From a virus: 35,140 nucleotides of DNA. Positions 17,588-24,412 of the stretch are shown here, one piece after another (position 1 is the first letter of the stretch; every line of letters starts with the position of its first letter). The stretch lies in IMG/VR virus record IMGVR_UViG_3300025828_000075, positions 1 to 35,140 of that record. One strand, 5' to 3'. The position numbers and the translations under genes are program-made. The notes below the pieces were generated by a model. That model had not been told where the DNA came from, did no database searches, and saw only the letters and a program-made list of their open reading frames with translations.

Positions 17588-17593
17588 TGTGTC

Positions 17594-17610
17594 GGGAGGA
17601 TGACCCTCCC
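17594..17610 (+). other. Leader hairpin upstream of 17626 gene
   Basis: GGGAGG (17594-17599), loop ATGAC, CCTCCC (17605-17610). The stem contains an AGGAGG-like sequence that could imitate and sequester a ribosome-binding site. It ends 15 bases before the start codon. Confidence 0.45.
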
Positions 17611-17625
17611 CGCTAACGGAGAAAG

Positions 17626-17829
17626 ATGATGGAAGACCAAAACTACAAAATCGGGCAAAGGGTGGTTCTTAACTGCAAAAACTTTGTTTCGCCTAGCAAT
17701 TTAGACGATGACGGCTGGTTCCCGGTGTATGGAACAATCACGGGCTTCACCAAAAAAAGAATCAAGGCGATCAACGAAATCAGAGACACCGAAGGATTCT
17801 ACAGCCCTGACAATGTCAGGGCGATCTAA
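17626..17829 (+). CDS. Small hypothetical protein
   Basis: This 67-residue protein has start ATG 17626 (a second ATG follows in frame), with CGGAGAAAG in front as ribosome-binding site. The sequence (KIGQRVVLNCKNF, then DDDGWFPVYGTITGF and a KKRIKAINEI stretch) looks like a small SH3/KOW-like beta barrel. That is a fold guess from the pattern of hydrophobic residues. It is preceded by its own promoter motif and a GC-rich leader hairpin, and followed by two hairpins before the next gene. Confidence 0.6.
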   Translation: MMEDQNYKIGQRVVLNCKNFVSPSNLDDDGWFPVYGTITGFTKKRIKAINEIRDTEGFYSPDNVRAI

Positions 17830-17843
17830 ACTCCAACTGACGA

Positions 17844-17879
17844 GGCTGGGTGGTTCCCAGCCGAAACACCGCAAGGTGT
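17844..17879 (+). other. Two adjacent hairpins in the 17829-17907 spacer
   Basis: GGCTGGG (17844-17850), loop TGGTT, CCCAGCC (17856-17862). Then ACACC (17866-17870), GCAA tetraloop, GGTGT (17875-17879). The second has a stable GNRA loop. No T-tract follows, so they are more likely mRNA stability or processing elements than terminators. Confidence 0.5.
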
Positions 17880-17906
17880 CTTGGAAAACCAACTAAGGAA
17901 AATGTG

Positions 17907-18266
17907 ATGTCAACAAGAGCAACATACCAAATCAAAAGCGGCTTCAGCACCGCAACCTTCTACATCCACCACGACGGATACCTGTCTGGTGCAGCGTCTT
18001 ATTTCAAAGACACTCTCGATCTTATGCGTATCAGTGACCGACCCTTCCTACCTTGCTTCTTGTGGGCAAACGAGCGAGCGGAACTGACGGACGGGCACGA
18101 AGCTCACGGCGATACTGAATACCGATACGACGTAAAGAAGCGTATTGACGGATGGTTTGTCGCCGCCTACAAGCGAAAGTCTTACGACAGCGATGTTTTC
18201 GAGATGGAGTGGTCTGGCCCTATTGCTAACTTCGTTAGTCAACATGCAAAACAAGAGGCCGCGTAA
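17907..18266 (+). CDS. Conserved hypothetical protein, STRATYQ/HHDGY family
   Basis: This 119-residue protein has start ATG 17907 with AAGGAAAATGTG leader, matching the leader of other accessory genes. It opens MSTRATYQIKSG, followed by TFYIHHDGYLSGAASYFKDT. These landmarks recur in a family of unknown function found on phages and plasmids, often near anti-restriction or accessory genes. There are no membrane segments. The coding sequence ends within a perfect GC-rich hairpin that includes the stop codon. Confidence 0.65.
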   Translation: MSTRATYQIKSGFSTATFYIHHDGYLSGAASYFKDTLDLMRISDRPFLPCFLWANERAELTDGHEAHGDTEYRYDVKKRIDGWFVAAYKRKSYDSDVFEMEWSGPIANFVSQHAKQEAA

Positions 18267-18321
18267 GCGGCCCTAAACGCCAACTTTCACCGATTGCAAT
18301 ACTCGGACACTGAAAGTTGGC
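18257..18321. terminator. Hairpin pair between convergent genes
   Basis: The first hairpin is GGCCGC (18257-18262), loop GTAA (including the stop codon), GCGGCC (18267-18272). The second has 11-bp arms, GCCAACTTTCA (18279-18289) and its complement (18311-18321), with an inner CCGA/TCGG pair. It sits exactly where plus- and minus-strand transcription units meet, so a bidirectional stop is likely, although there is no clear T-tract. Confidence 0.5.
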
Positions 18322-18515
18322 TACCGACGAAACCTACGCCGTAGCTCGACCCTGCAAGCATTCAGGGCTTCGAGCCACTGGCTAGATTGATCTTCCTTTG
18401 CATCTGGGTACGCAACCATCAAGGTTGCGTAATTCATCAGCGCCTCTTGTACTTCGCTTATCTTGTCCTTGGCCTCCAACTCAGATTTGAGCTTGGACAG
18501 GTCAAGCGAAGTCAA
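18321..18515 (-). CDS. Small coiled-coil hypothetical protein
   Basis: This 64-residue protein starts at TTG inside a TTGA overlap with the preceding gene's stop. The N-terminal half (LDLSKLKSELEAKDKISEVQ) has a strong heptad-like pattern, suggesting a helical dimer. The C-terminus is basic (CRVELRRRFRR). It is the last gene of the minus-strand recombination operon and ends at the arm of the convergent hairpin. The function is unknown. Confidence 0.58.
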   Translation of the reverse strand: MTSLDLSKLKSELEAKDKISEVQEALMNYATLMVAYPDAKEDQSSQWLEALNACRVELRRRFRR

Positions 18516-18739
18516 CCCTTTGCCCTTTTCTGTTCTGCCATCCGAGCAGCATACGCATCGAGCGGCTCGCCAAACTTTTTCTCAAACCACTGCCCCCATG
18601 TGACTCTACGGTGCGGCGGGTTGTTTGGGGTGGCGTATTTTTTGCGGTTCCAACACCATCGAGCAGCGTGATATTTGATGTCATCAGCCCACTGCTTCTC
18701 TTGGGCTTTCTCTTCTTCAGTTAAGGTCAGAAAGGCCAA
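18512..18739 (-). CDS. Small basic protein coupled to exonuclease
   Basis: This 75-residue protein most likely starts at TTG 18739, inside the end of the exonuclease gene, with GAGG about 13 bases upstream. The frame continues further up, so the start is uncertain. It contains EEEKAQEKQWADDIKYHAARW and RRVTWGQWFEKKFGEPLDAY, aromatic and basic helical segments that look conserved in style. Function is not recognised. Overlap on both sides (23 bases with the exonuclease, 4 with the next gene) points to coordinated expression with recombination genes. Confidence 0.5.
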   Translation of the reverse strand: MAFLTLTEEEKAQEKQWADDIKYHAARWCWNRKKYATPNNPPHRRVTWGQWFEKKFGEPLDAYAARMAEQKRAKG

Positions 18740-19487
18740 ACTCTTTGATCCCCTCTTGGTTGAACGGCAGGTACAGGTCTTGCTCACGGCACTTAATGCC
18801 GACAGCCATCGCCTGTTCGTTCTGGGCATCGGCATAGGCTATGGCTTCATCCGACAAGGTATAGACACCAAACGGATACGGGTGAGCCTTTTCCTGCGCC
18901 AAGAAGTAAAACTTCTCAGTGGGCAGTCCAACGGCTCGACAGCCAGCCAGATAGTACGCAGCCTGCTGATGGTATCGGAACGTGTTGATCGCGCTCCTGA
19001 AGCCGCGAGGTGAAGCGTCACGGCAGGTCTTGAGATCCCAAATGTCAGTGCCAGTGTGCCAGTCAAGTTTGCCCTTGCACGGCTGACCATTCCAGATCCA
19101 GCACAGTGTCAGCTCGACGCGATGCTCTGGCTTTGGGATGAAGTCAGCGACCACCTCGCGGCGCTCCATGCAGATGTCGTACATATCCTGCTTGCAGGCA
19201 GTGCGATCACCCAAGTCTTCGAGCCATTCAGCATACTCGGCCTTGCCAACCTTGGTGCGCTTATCAACCGCTGGCTCAATGGCAAACTCGTCAAAGAACT
19301 TGTGGTGCTCCAAGAACACGGTGTGCTGCACCCTGCCTTCAAGCAGCGCGGGTGAGTTGTTGAACACTTGGTTCTTCCAAGTGTAAGGGCACCTAGCTAT
19401 CGAGCTAAGATCGTGAGATCGCCACGCAGGGATCGAGTCGTAAGTGGGGTAGTCGAGGTCTTCGTAGATACCTACTTTGAAATCCAT
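18717..19487 (-). CDS. RecE-like (exonuclease VIII) PD-(D/E)XK exonuclease
   Basis: This 256-residue protein has the N-terminal pattern of exodeoxyribonuclease VIII-type phage enzymes: SSIARCPYTWKNQ, then ALLEGRVQHTVFLE with His55. The PD-(D/E)XK core follows: Glu125 (VELTLCW), Asp142 (KGKLDW), and Asp151-Leu-Lys153 in WDLKTC. A helical FRYHQQAAYYLAG motif (Q-x3-Y) completes the family signature. Such enzymes resect duplex DNA 5'-3' to make single strands for annealing. The upstream gene encodes an SSB, which fits a recombination module, though no separate RecT/Red-beta annealase is seen. AGGAGAAC precedes ATG 19487. Confidence 0.8.
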   Translation of the reverse strand: MDFKVGIYEDLDYPTYDSIPAWRSHDLSSIARCPYTWKNQVFNNSPALLEGRVQHTVFLEHHKFFDEFAIEPAVDKRTKVGKAEYAEWLEDLGDRTACKQDMYDICMERREVVADFIPKPEHRVELTLCWIWNGQPCKGKLDWHTGTDIWDLKTCRDASPRGFRSAINTFRYHQQAAYYLAGCRAVGLPTEKFYFLAQEKAHPYPFGVYTLSDEAIAYADAQNEQAMAVGIKCREQDLYLPFNQEGIKEFGLSDLN

Positions 19488-19498
19488 CTTGTTCTCCT

Positions 19499-19533
19499 AA
19501 AAAAGCCCCAGTCTTCGGGCACACGGACTGGGG
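19499..19533 (-). terminator. Intrinsic terminator-like hairpin before exonuclease gene
   Basis: Read on the minus strand: CCCCAGTC, 12-base loop, GACTGGGG (plus coordinates 19506-19533), then C and a run of six T (19499-19504). This is a textbook intrinsic terminator. It lies only 11 bases upstream of the exonuclease start, with the gene's ribosome-binding site directly after the T-tract, so it would act as an attenuator. Confidence 0.65.
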
Positions 19534-19629
19534 AACGTGCAGGAGAGCGTGTTCAATCACTCGGCCCTGAAAGATCCCGCCTTCTGGCTCAGCGGACGGG
19601 AACGCTGTTGGAGGGTCGTGATGGAACCC

Positions 19630-19737
19630 TTAGCCAAGACCAAATCCTATCAATAAACCGACGAAAAATGCCCCTATCACGGCATACGAAGTAAATGTCG
19701 GTATCCTTGCCGATTCGACAAATCTGCGCAAACTCAC
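19630..19737 (-). CDS. 35-residue single-span membrane protein
   Basis: Start GTG 19737 overlaps the upstream gene's TGA stop (GTGA). The protein begins with a basic segment (MSLRRFVESARI). One continuous hydrophobic helix follows (SYAVIGAFFVGLLIGFGLG), with GxxxG-like small-residue spacing. This is a classic small type-II-like membrane protein, Arg-rich end inside. It could be a holin-like or inhibitory peptide, but no lysis genes are near. It sits in a recombination operon, so a role in superinfection or membrane attachment is equally possible. Confidence 0.6.
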   Translation of the reverse strand: MSLRRFVESARIPTFTSYAVIGAFFVGLLIGFGLG

Positions 19738-20126
19738 AGCGACTCCAGTCGCTTGATCTCTGCATCGATGTAGAATCGGATCTTCTTTGCATCGCGCAGC
19801 CGATCACTGTGAGATGCCTGTCCGTAGCGGTATGCGCCACGAAATATCTCGCCCATTTGAGCGTTCATGTCCTTAAATGAGATCAGGTCTTGCAGCTCCG
19901 TAGCACCCTTTGGCAGCTCGTAATACGAAGCCGTGCTGCCATCGCTCACGCTTACTACTGGCGCTATCTCTTCTAAACGCTTTTCAAGATCATCAAGATA
20001 TTCCTGCTTGATTGACCATGCCGTGCCGTAGCTGCACTTTGCCCACTCAGCCGCCTGCTTCGTTGTCGCGTCGGGATTTTCTTTGAAAAACCTACGCAGC
20101 TTCGCTGATTTTGTTTTATTAGTCAT
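19734..20126 (-). CDS. HTH plus DUF3310-like protein
   Basis: This 130-residue protein has two parts. Residues ~10-45 (FFKENPDATTKQAAEWAKCS, then YGTAWSIKQEY) look like a helix-turn-helix. Residues ~70-130 (ELPKGATELQDLISFKDMN, then IFRGAYRYG and DAKKIRFYIDAEIKRLE) match the DUF3310 / SaV-like domain common in phage early regions, whose function is not firmly known. The fusion suggests DNA-binding plus a helical partner domain. It lies 9 bases downstream of the SSB gene and overlaps the small membrane-protein gene. Confidence 0.68.
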   Translation of the reverse strand: MTNKTKSAKLRRFFKENPDATTKQAAEWAKCSYGTAWSIKQEYLDDLEKRLEEIAPVVSVSDGSTASYYELPKGATELQDLISFKDMNAQMGEIFRGAYRYGQASHSDRLRDAKKIRFYIDAEIKRLESL

Positions 20127-20135
20127 GTCGCCCCC

Positions 20136-20846
20136 CTAAAACGGAATATCGTCTTCAAAGTCATCGTCTGCCAAGGCAGGCGCTTCCTCTTGTTTCGGTT
20201 CTTCCGCTACTGGCGCAGGCTTGCCTTTGCCCTTCGCCATCGCCGCTTGCAGCTCGAAGCACGGATCGATTTGTTCTTTACCCGGTTCGTCGCAGCCGCC
20301 GATCTGCCACTGCATGAAGCGGGGCAGTTCCTCGAAGATGTCGCAGGCTTTCTTGCTGGCTTCATCTGACTCGCCAGAGAACTCGCGGCAGTAGTCTTCC
20401 AGATCGAAAACCACCTGTTCGTTGACCGTAGCGGCTTTCTTCGCGCCACCGTCAGCGCAGAAGACACCGACAACCTTGGCGTTACCGCCACTGGTTAAAC
20501 CAACATCGACCTTGCAAGTCGTGCCCAAGATTTTGGTCAGGTCAAACGACTTCAGCTCTTCTTCGGTAAACGATTTGTTGCGCCACGCCTGCAAGTGCTG
20601 ACGCAGCTTGGCCCGTTCATTCAGGGACAGCGTGTACTGGCAATTGATCGACATGGGTCGGTCATCGTCCATACGCAGCTCTGGCAGTTCCCAGAAGATG
20701 AATACGTTGTGGCGCTTGTTCACCTCGCCTTGGTACTCGTTCATTGTGGTACCAGCGTCAACCAGCTTGTAGCAAATTGCGTTGTGAGTGCCGACTGGTA
20801 CCTGCTCGAAGTCTCCACCGCCACCACCTGATGCTATGATTCCCAT
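20136..20846 (-). CDS. Single-stranded DNA-binding protein with acidic DDIPF tail
   Basis: This 236-residue protein starts at ATG 20846, preceded by AAGGAAAACGCG; the extra upstream start adds 8 residues without a better signal. A beta-rich N-terminal part (FEQVPVGTHNAICYKLVDAG, then RHNVFIFWELPELRM) is followed by a Lys/Pro/Glu linker. The extreme C-terminus is DDDFEDDIPF. That acidic tail is the hallmark of SSB proteins, which use it to recruit replication and repair enzymes. The body resembles phage ssDNA-binding/DUF669-like proteins rather than canonical E. coli SSB. It is divergent from the primase-helicase across a shared promoter region and is the first gene of the recombination operon. 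Confidence 0.75.
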   Translation of the reverse strand: MGIIASGGGGGDFEQVPVGTHNAICYKLVDAGTTMNEYQGEVNKRHNVFIFWELPELRMDDDRPMSINCQYTLSLNERAKLRQHLQAWRNKSFTEEELKSFDLTKILGTTCKVDVGLTSGGNAKVVGVFCADGGAKKAATVNEQVVFDLEDYCREFSGESDEASKKACDIFEELPRFMQWQIGGCDEPGKEQIDPCFELQAAMAKGKGKPAPVAEEPKQEEAPALADDDFEDDIPF

Positions 20847-20856
20847 CGCGTTTTCC

Positions 20857-20911
20857 TTGTGTAATTGCAAAAAGGTGTACTATTATGCACATCTTGGAAA
20901 ACGTGATGCAA
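20857..20911. promoter_or_regulatory. Overlapping divergent promoters, SSB operon / primase-helicase
   Basis: On the minus strand TTGCAT (20911-20906) and CATAAT (20887-20882) lie 18 bases apart. On the plus strand TTGTGT (20857-20862) and TATTAT (20881-20886) also have an 18-base gap. The two -10 boxes overlap, so the promoters probably compete. The CACGG spacer motif of the accessory promoters is absent here. Confidence 0.5.
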
Positions 20912-20932
20912 GGAAAAATTACATGGGATTGA
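20906..20932 (+). CDS. Possible 8-codon leader ORF overlapping primase-helicase start
   Basis: ATG 20906 is preceded by TTGGAAAACGTG, the leader pattern used at real starts elsewhere in the window. The 8 codons (MQGKITWD) end at TGA 20930-20932, which is 9 bases inside the primase-helicase reading frame. It could couple or attenuate translation of the large gene. This may be coincidence. Confidence 0.3.
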   Translation: MQGKITWD

Positions 20933-23079
20933 AAATAACCGACGGCAATCAGAAGGATTTTAGCAGGCCATTGAGCGGTGACATCCGCGCTGACTTCGAG
21001 TCTTTCTTAGCCGAGAACGGGATGACCCCAGACCCACAGAAGGGTTTGGTCGTTGGCGGTGACATCGGCAGGGCTTACATGGACGTTAACGGCAAGCAAA
21101 AGCTTGTTGGTTGGTATCAGGTCTGGCTCGATCAAGAGGTGCCGTTTGGTCGGTGCGGTGACCGCACGATCAGTAACGACGAGCCGATAGCAAAGTGGAA
21201 GCCTGAGAACTCAGAGCGCCACCAGATGACCCCAGAGCAGCGGGAACAGATCAGGCAGCTCAGTGAGCAGGCTGCAAGAGAAAAAGAAGAGCGCCAAGCC
21301 AAGGCTGCAAAGCGAGCCAAAGAGCTGTGGGATAGCTACCCAGAAGCCACAGACGATAACCCATACTTACAGCGTAAGGGCGTGACTAGCCACGGTTTGC
21401 GGCAGGACGGCGACAGACTGGTCATACCAGTGCTCGATGCCAAGCTTAAGATTGCAGGACTCCAGTACATTGATGACGCAGGCGGTAAGAAGTTTCTCCC
21501 CGGCACCAAGAAGAAGGGATCTTTTTTTGTCATTGACCCCGGCTCGATGCGTCAAGCGCACACCATTAACTACGTCGAGGGCTACGCAACAGGGGCCAGT
21601 TACTTTGCTGATCTGGGTCAGCCAGTCGTGGTTTGTTTCGATGCCTTTAACTTATCTCCAGTCGCGGAAACCATCAGCGGCTACTTCCCACAAGCCAAGC
21701 ACGTCTTCATCGCAGACTTCGATGACTCAAAGACAGGCGAACAGGAGGCGATTAAAGCCGCGCAGGTAGTGAGGCGTATCGGTGCTCAGGCCGAGGTATT
21801 GATGCCGCAGAGCAAGGGCGACTACAACGACCACGCCATCGAGGGTGAGTTGATGCCTGAGCTGAACCATGTGGAGGTGCCGGTCGAATACGACTGGAAC
21901 AAAACGGAAAAGGGACGGCTGCTGAACACCAAAGACAATGTGCGCGGTGTACTGACGGTGAACCAGATCGATGTGCGCTACAACGTGATCAAGAAGAACA
22001 TGGAGATCATCATCCCTCACACCGACTTCATTGCCGATATGCGCGACGAGTCTGCGCTGATTGAGATCGAGGATCGCTGCATCCAGATCGGTGTACCACA
22101 CATGAAGGTGCGCGACTACCTCAAGCTCTTGGCGCGGGAGTACAACCCTGTGAAGGAGTGGATGGAGAGCAAGCCGTGGGATGGCAGGAGCAGGTTGCAA
22201 GAGTTCTTAGCAACCATCACCAGCAGCAACGAGCCGCTGAAAGAGATGCTGATGACTAAGTGGCTGGTTTCCTGCGTAGCAGCGGCATGTGAACCCAATG
22301 GCGTGGCACTTGAGGGCATACTGGTGTTCCAAGGTGCTCAAGGGCTGGGCAAGACGCTGTGGTTTAAGCGCCTATGCGACTACGAGAACGGCTGGCTGTT
22401 GGAGGGTGCAACGCTGAACCCCAGTGACAAGGACAGCGTGAAGCAGGCAGTGAGCCACTGGATTGTGGAGCTGGGTGAGATTGAATCGACCTTCAAGAAG
22501 TCCGACATCGACCAGCTCAAGGCGTTTGTCACGAAGAAGAGCGACGAGCTGCGCCTACCTTATGACCGCGCCAGTACAACCTACCAGCGCCGCACGGCCT
22601 TCTACGCCTCCGTCAACGCCCGTGAGTTTTTGACCGATACCAGCGGCAACCGACGCTTCTGGGTCGTGCCTGTGACCGCCATCAACGCAAACCACGGGAT
22701 CGATATGCAACAGCTCTGGGCTGAGGTCAAAGAGACGCTGTACACGAACACCGACTGGTACTTAAACCATGAGCAGCGAGAGATGTTGCAGGACTCGAAT
22801 GAATACTATCGCACCCAGTCTAGCGTCGAAGACCTCATCCTTGAGCACGTCCATTTCACCAGCACCCAGACCAAGCCAGTGCAGATGACAAAGCTGCTGA
22901 GAGACCTCGGAATAAGCCAGCCAAGGATGCCTGATATCAAGGATGCGAGCAGGGTATTAGCAGCCCACGGGCTGGAACCGCGCAAGAGTAACGGTAAAAA
23001 AGTGTACGACTTGGACTACACAAAGGTAGAAGTTGGCAATGCCGACAAATTTAGTGGCACTTGGAGCAAAGAGTTTTAA
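20923..23079 (+). CDS. Toprim primase / VirE-family helicase
   Basis: This 718-residue protein starts at ATG 20923, with AAGGAAAA 7 bases upstream. The N-terminal part includes a Toprim-type domain: Glu219 in NYVEGYATGAS, then Asp265 and Asp267 in IADFDDSKTG, and a GDYNDHA loop. The C-terminal half is a virulence-associated-E (VirE) P-loop domain: Walker A QGAQGLGKT (Lys477), Walker B HWIVELGE (Glu516/Glu519), and the conserved KKSDIDQLKAFVTKKSDELR and SGNRRFWVV segments. It should make primers and unwind DNA at the phage origin. No DNA polymerase gene is visible, so it probably hands over to host polymerase. Confidence 0.85.
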   Translation: MGLKITDGNQKDFSRPLSGDIRADFESFLAENGMTPDPQKGLVVGGDIGRAYMDVNGKQKLVGWYQVWLDQEVPFGRCGDRTISNDEPIAKWKPENSERHQMTPEQREQIRQLSEQAAREKEERQAKAAKRAKELWDSYPEATDDNPYLQRKGVTSHGLRQDGDRLVIPVLDAKLKIAGLQYIDDAGGKKFLPGTKKKGSFFVIDPGSMRQAHTINYVEGYATGASYFADLGQPVVVCFDAFNLSPVAETISGYFPQAKHVFIADFDDSKTGEQEAIKAAQVVRRIGAQAEVLMPQSKGDYNDHAIEGELMPELNHVEVPVEYDWNKTEKGRLLNTKDNVRGVLTVNQIDVRYNVIKKNMEIIIPHTDFIADMRDESALIEIEDRCIQIGVPHMKVRDYLKLLAREYNPVKEWMESKPWDGRSRLQEFLATITSSNEPLKEMLMTKWLVSCVAAACEPNGVALEGILVFQGAQGLGKTLWFKRLCDYENGWLLEGATLNPSDKDSVKQAVSHWIVELGEIESTFKKSDIDQLKAFVTKKSDELRLPYDRASTTYQRRTAFYASVNAREFLTDTSGNRRFWVVPVTAINANHGIDMQQLWAEVKETLYTNTDWYLNHEQREMLQDSNEYYRTQSSVEDLILEHVHFTSTQTKPVQMTKLLRDLGISQPRMPDIKDASRVLAAHGLEPRKSNGKKVYDLDYTKVEVGNADKFSGTWSKEF

Positions 23080-23144
23080 GGGTACCCTGAAAGGTGCCCT
23101 GCTTGCACTTGGTGTAAGTGATTGATTTGTATGTAGTTATTAAC

Positions 23145-23267
23145 AGGGTAGGGTAGGGTACTACTATTTAATAATAATAATAATAATAGTATATAGCCTA
23201 TAGGCAGTAGGGAATACGGGTATAGGTTTTTCAAAAAGTTTGAGACGCTGTACCCTCACCCTCGTAC
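23145..23267. repeat. GGGTA/ACCCT inverted repeats flanking an (ATA)n tract
   Basis: Three GGGTA units (about 23146-23161) face ACCCT-rich sequence ending near 23267 (GTACCCTCACCCTCGTACCC). Between them lies an AT-rich ATAATAATAATAATAATA tract (about 23169-23187). A GGGTACCCTGA word also occurs at about 23081. Iteron-like repeats plus an easily melted tract, directly after the primase-helicase gene, are what a replication origin could look like. No DnaA box is evident. Confidence 0.4.
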
Positions 23268-23289
23268 CCTGACGGTTGTGGAGAGCGAG

Positions 23290-23457
23290 ATGAAAAAGTT
23301 TGAGTGGGACGATGACGCGAGCGAAGAGCAGAACTTCAGGCAGTGGGCTATGATGAATGCAGATGAACGCGAGAGCGTAGGGCAAGCGCCTCTTTCGGAG
23401 AAAGAGGCGCGGGTGTTGTTCAACGAGCTGAAGGAGAGCGGATGGCTGACGATGTAA
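23290..23457 (+). CDS. Small hypothetical protein upstream of terminase
   Basis: This 55-residue acidic protein starts at ATG 23290 with GGAGAGCGAG in front. The sequence (KKFEWDDDASEEQNFRQWAM) is rich in acidic residues and Trp, then helical (LSEKEARVLFNELKESG). It overlaps the start of the terminase small-subunit gene by 16 bases, so the two are translated together. No family is recognised. An auxiliary role in packaging is inferred from position only. Confidence 0.6.
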   Translation: MKKFEWDDDASEEQNFRQWAMMNADERESVGQAPLSEKEARVLFNELKESGWLTM

Positions 23458-23972
23458 AGCGCAAGCCGGGTAGACCGAAAAAAGAGCGCAAGCAGCTAGT
23501 GGAGACGCCAAAGGCTTTCCTTGCAGATGAAGAGGCTGGCATCACAGACATGCAAGCGGCTTTCGTGTGGCACTACACGGAAGGCGCGTGTGGGCAGACG
23601 GAAGCAGCGCGGAGAGCAGGGTTCTCGTTTCCTGCGAGCGCAGCGACCAAGATGCTCAACGGCAACGACTTCCCAAAGGTCACGCGAGCGGTGCGGGTCA
23701 AGCAGGATGAGATGCGTGAGAAGTACGCGATCACACCGCAGAAGACGGGAGCAATGCTGTGGAAAATAGCCGAGACTTCATTCGAGACGGGAGCGTACAA
23801 CGCTGCGGTTAGCGCAGTGAAAGAGTTGAACCAGCTCGCTGGCCTCACGATCCACCGCAGTCAGAACCTGAACATCAACGCTGATTTGCAGAAGATGACG
23901 AAGGAAGACATCAAGCACCGGCTTAACGAGCTGCTGGGCGTGGACGGGGAGATGAGCGACAAAGACTACTAA
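23442..23972 (+). CDS. Terminase small subunit
   Basis: This 176-residue protein starts at ATG 23442 after AAGGAGAGCGG. The basic N-terminus (RKPGRPKKERK) contains an AT-hook-like GRP. The core QAAFVWHYTEGACGQTEAAR, then RAGFSFPASAATKMLN, is the DNA-binding helix-turn-helix region typical of small terminase subunits. The C-terminal helices (TGAMLWKIAETSFETGAYNA, AVSAVKELNQLAGL) fit the oligomerisation part. It recognises the packaging site on concatemeric DNA. No large subunit follows; instead there is a 558-bp gene-free region. Confidence 0.75.
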   Translation: MADDVKRKPGRPKKERKQLVETPKAFLADEEAGITDMQAAFVWHYTEGACGQTEAARRAGFSFPASAATKMLNGNDFPKVTRAVRVKQDEMREKYAITPQKTGAMLWKIAETSFETGAYNAAVSAVKELNQLAGLTIHRSQNLNINADLQKMTKEDIKHRLNELLGVDGEMSDKDY

Positions 23973-23994
23973 CCTCGTCGGTTTGATGTACTCG

Positions 23995-24013
23995 CAGAAC
24001 GAACATCGTTCTG
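23995..24013 (+). terminator. Hairpin after terminase small subunit
   Basis: Perfect 8-bp arms CAGAACGA (23995-24002) and TCGTTCTG (24006-24013) with an ACA loop, 22 bases after the terS stop. No T-run follows, so it may be a weak terminator, an mRNA 3' stabiliser, or a protein-binding site. Confidence 0.4.
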
Positions 24014-24111
24014 GCCCCGCCTCCCGCCCAGCCCCTCAAAATCTCGGAAAAATGCCGATATTATGTTAAATAGGATAAAAAGCCAATAAAAACAAAGGCT
24101 TACGCATTTAT

Positions 24112-24127
24112 GTTAGTGAGCACTAAC
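24112..24127. promoter_or_regulatory. Operator-like palindrome GTTAGTGAGCACTAAC
   Basis: The arms GTTAGTG and CACTAAC are perfect complements around a central AG. The form resembles operators of TetR-family repressors. No such repressor is encoded in the window, so it could bind a host protein or be a packaging element. Confidence 0.4.
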
Positions 24128-24412
24128 TTACTTGTATTGGCCCGCCCTGCTCAGAGGCGACACACGTCTAGGCCGCTAGGCTGCGCGACCTTGGTTTTCT
24201 TCTCTCTGAGCGCCTGTACGCGCCTCTCAGCCGATTCCGTGCGCGGCAGTAGGAACCCTATAGGGTCGGAAAAAGCCTGAGAGATCGGCCTGTGGCGCGA
24301 CCCCCGTACACCCCTATATAGCGAGCGCGGCGAGCGCGATAGCTATAGCAAGGTTTGGCGCATTCAGTATTCAAAAATGTGTATGCCAAAAGGTAGGAAC
24401 CCTACCCACCCG

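Noticed and set aside
19589-19840. Minus-strand 83-residue frame over the small membrane gene
   Set aside because: It has Arg/Ser-rich shadow composition, whereas the GTGA-coupled 35-residue frame has a clear membrane helix.
21727-22200. Minus-strand 157-residue open frame
   Set aside because: It lies wholly within the primase-helicase gene and has His/Val-rich shadow composition.
23146-23161. G-quadruplex
   Set aside because: Only three GGG runs are present together; four are needed for an intramolecular quadruplex.
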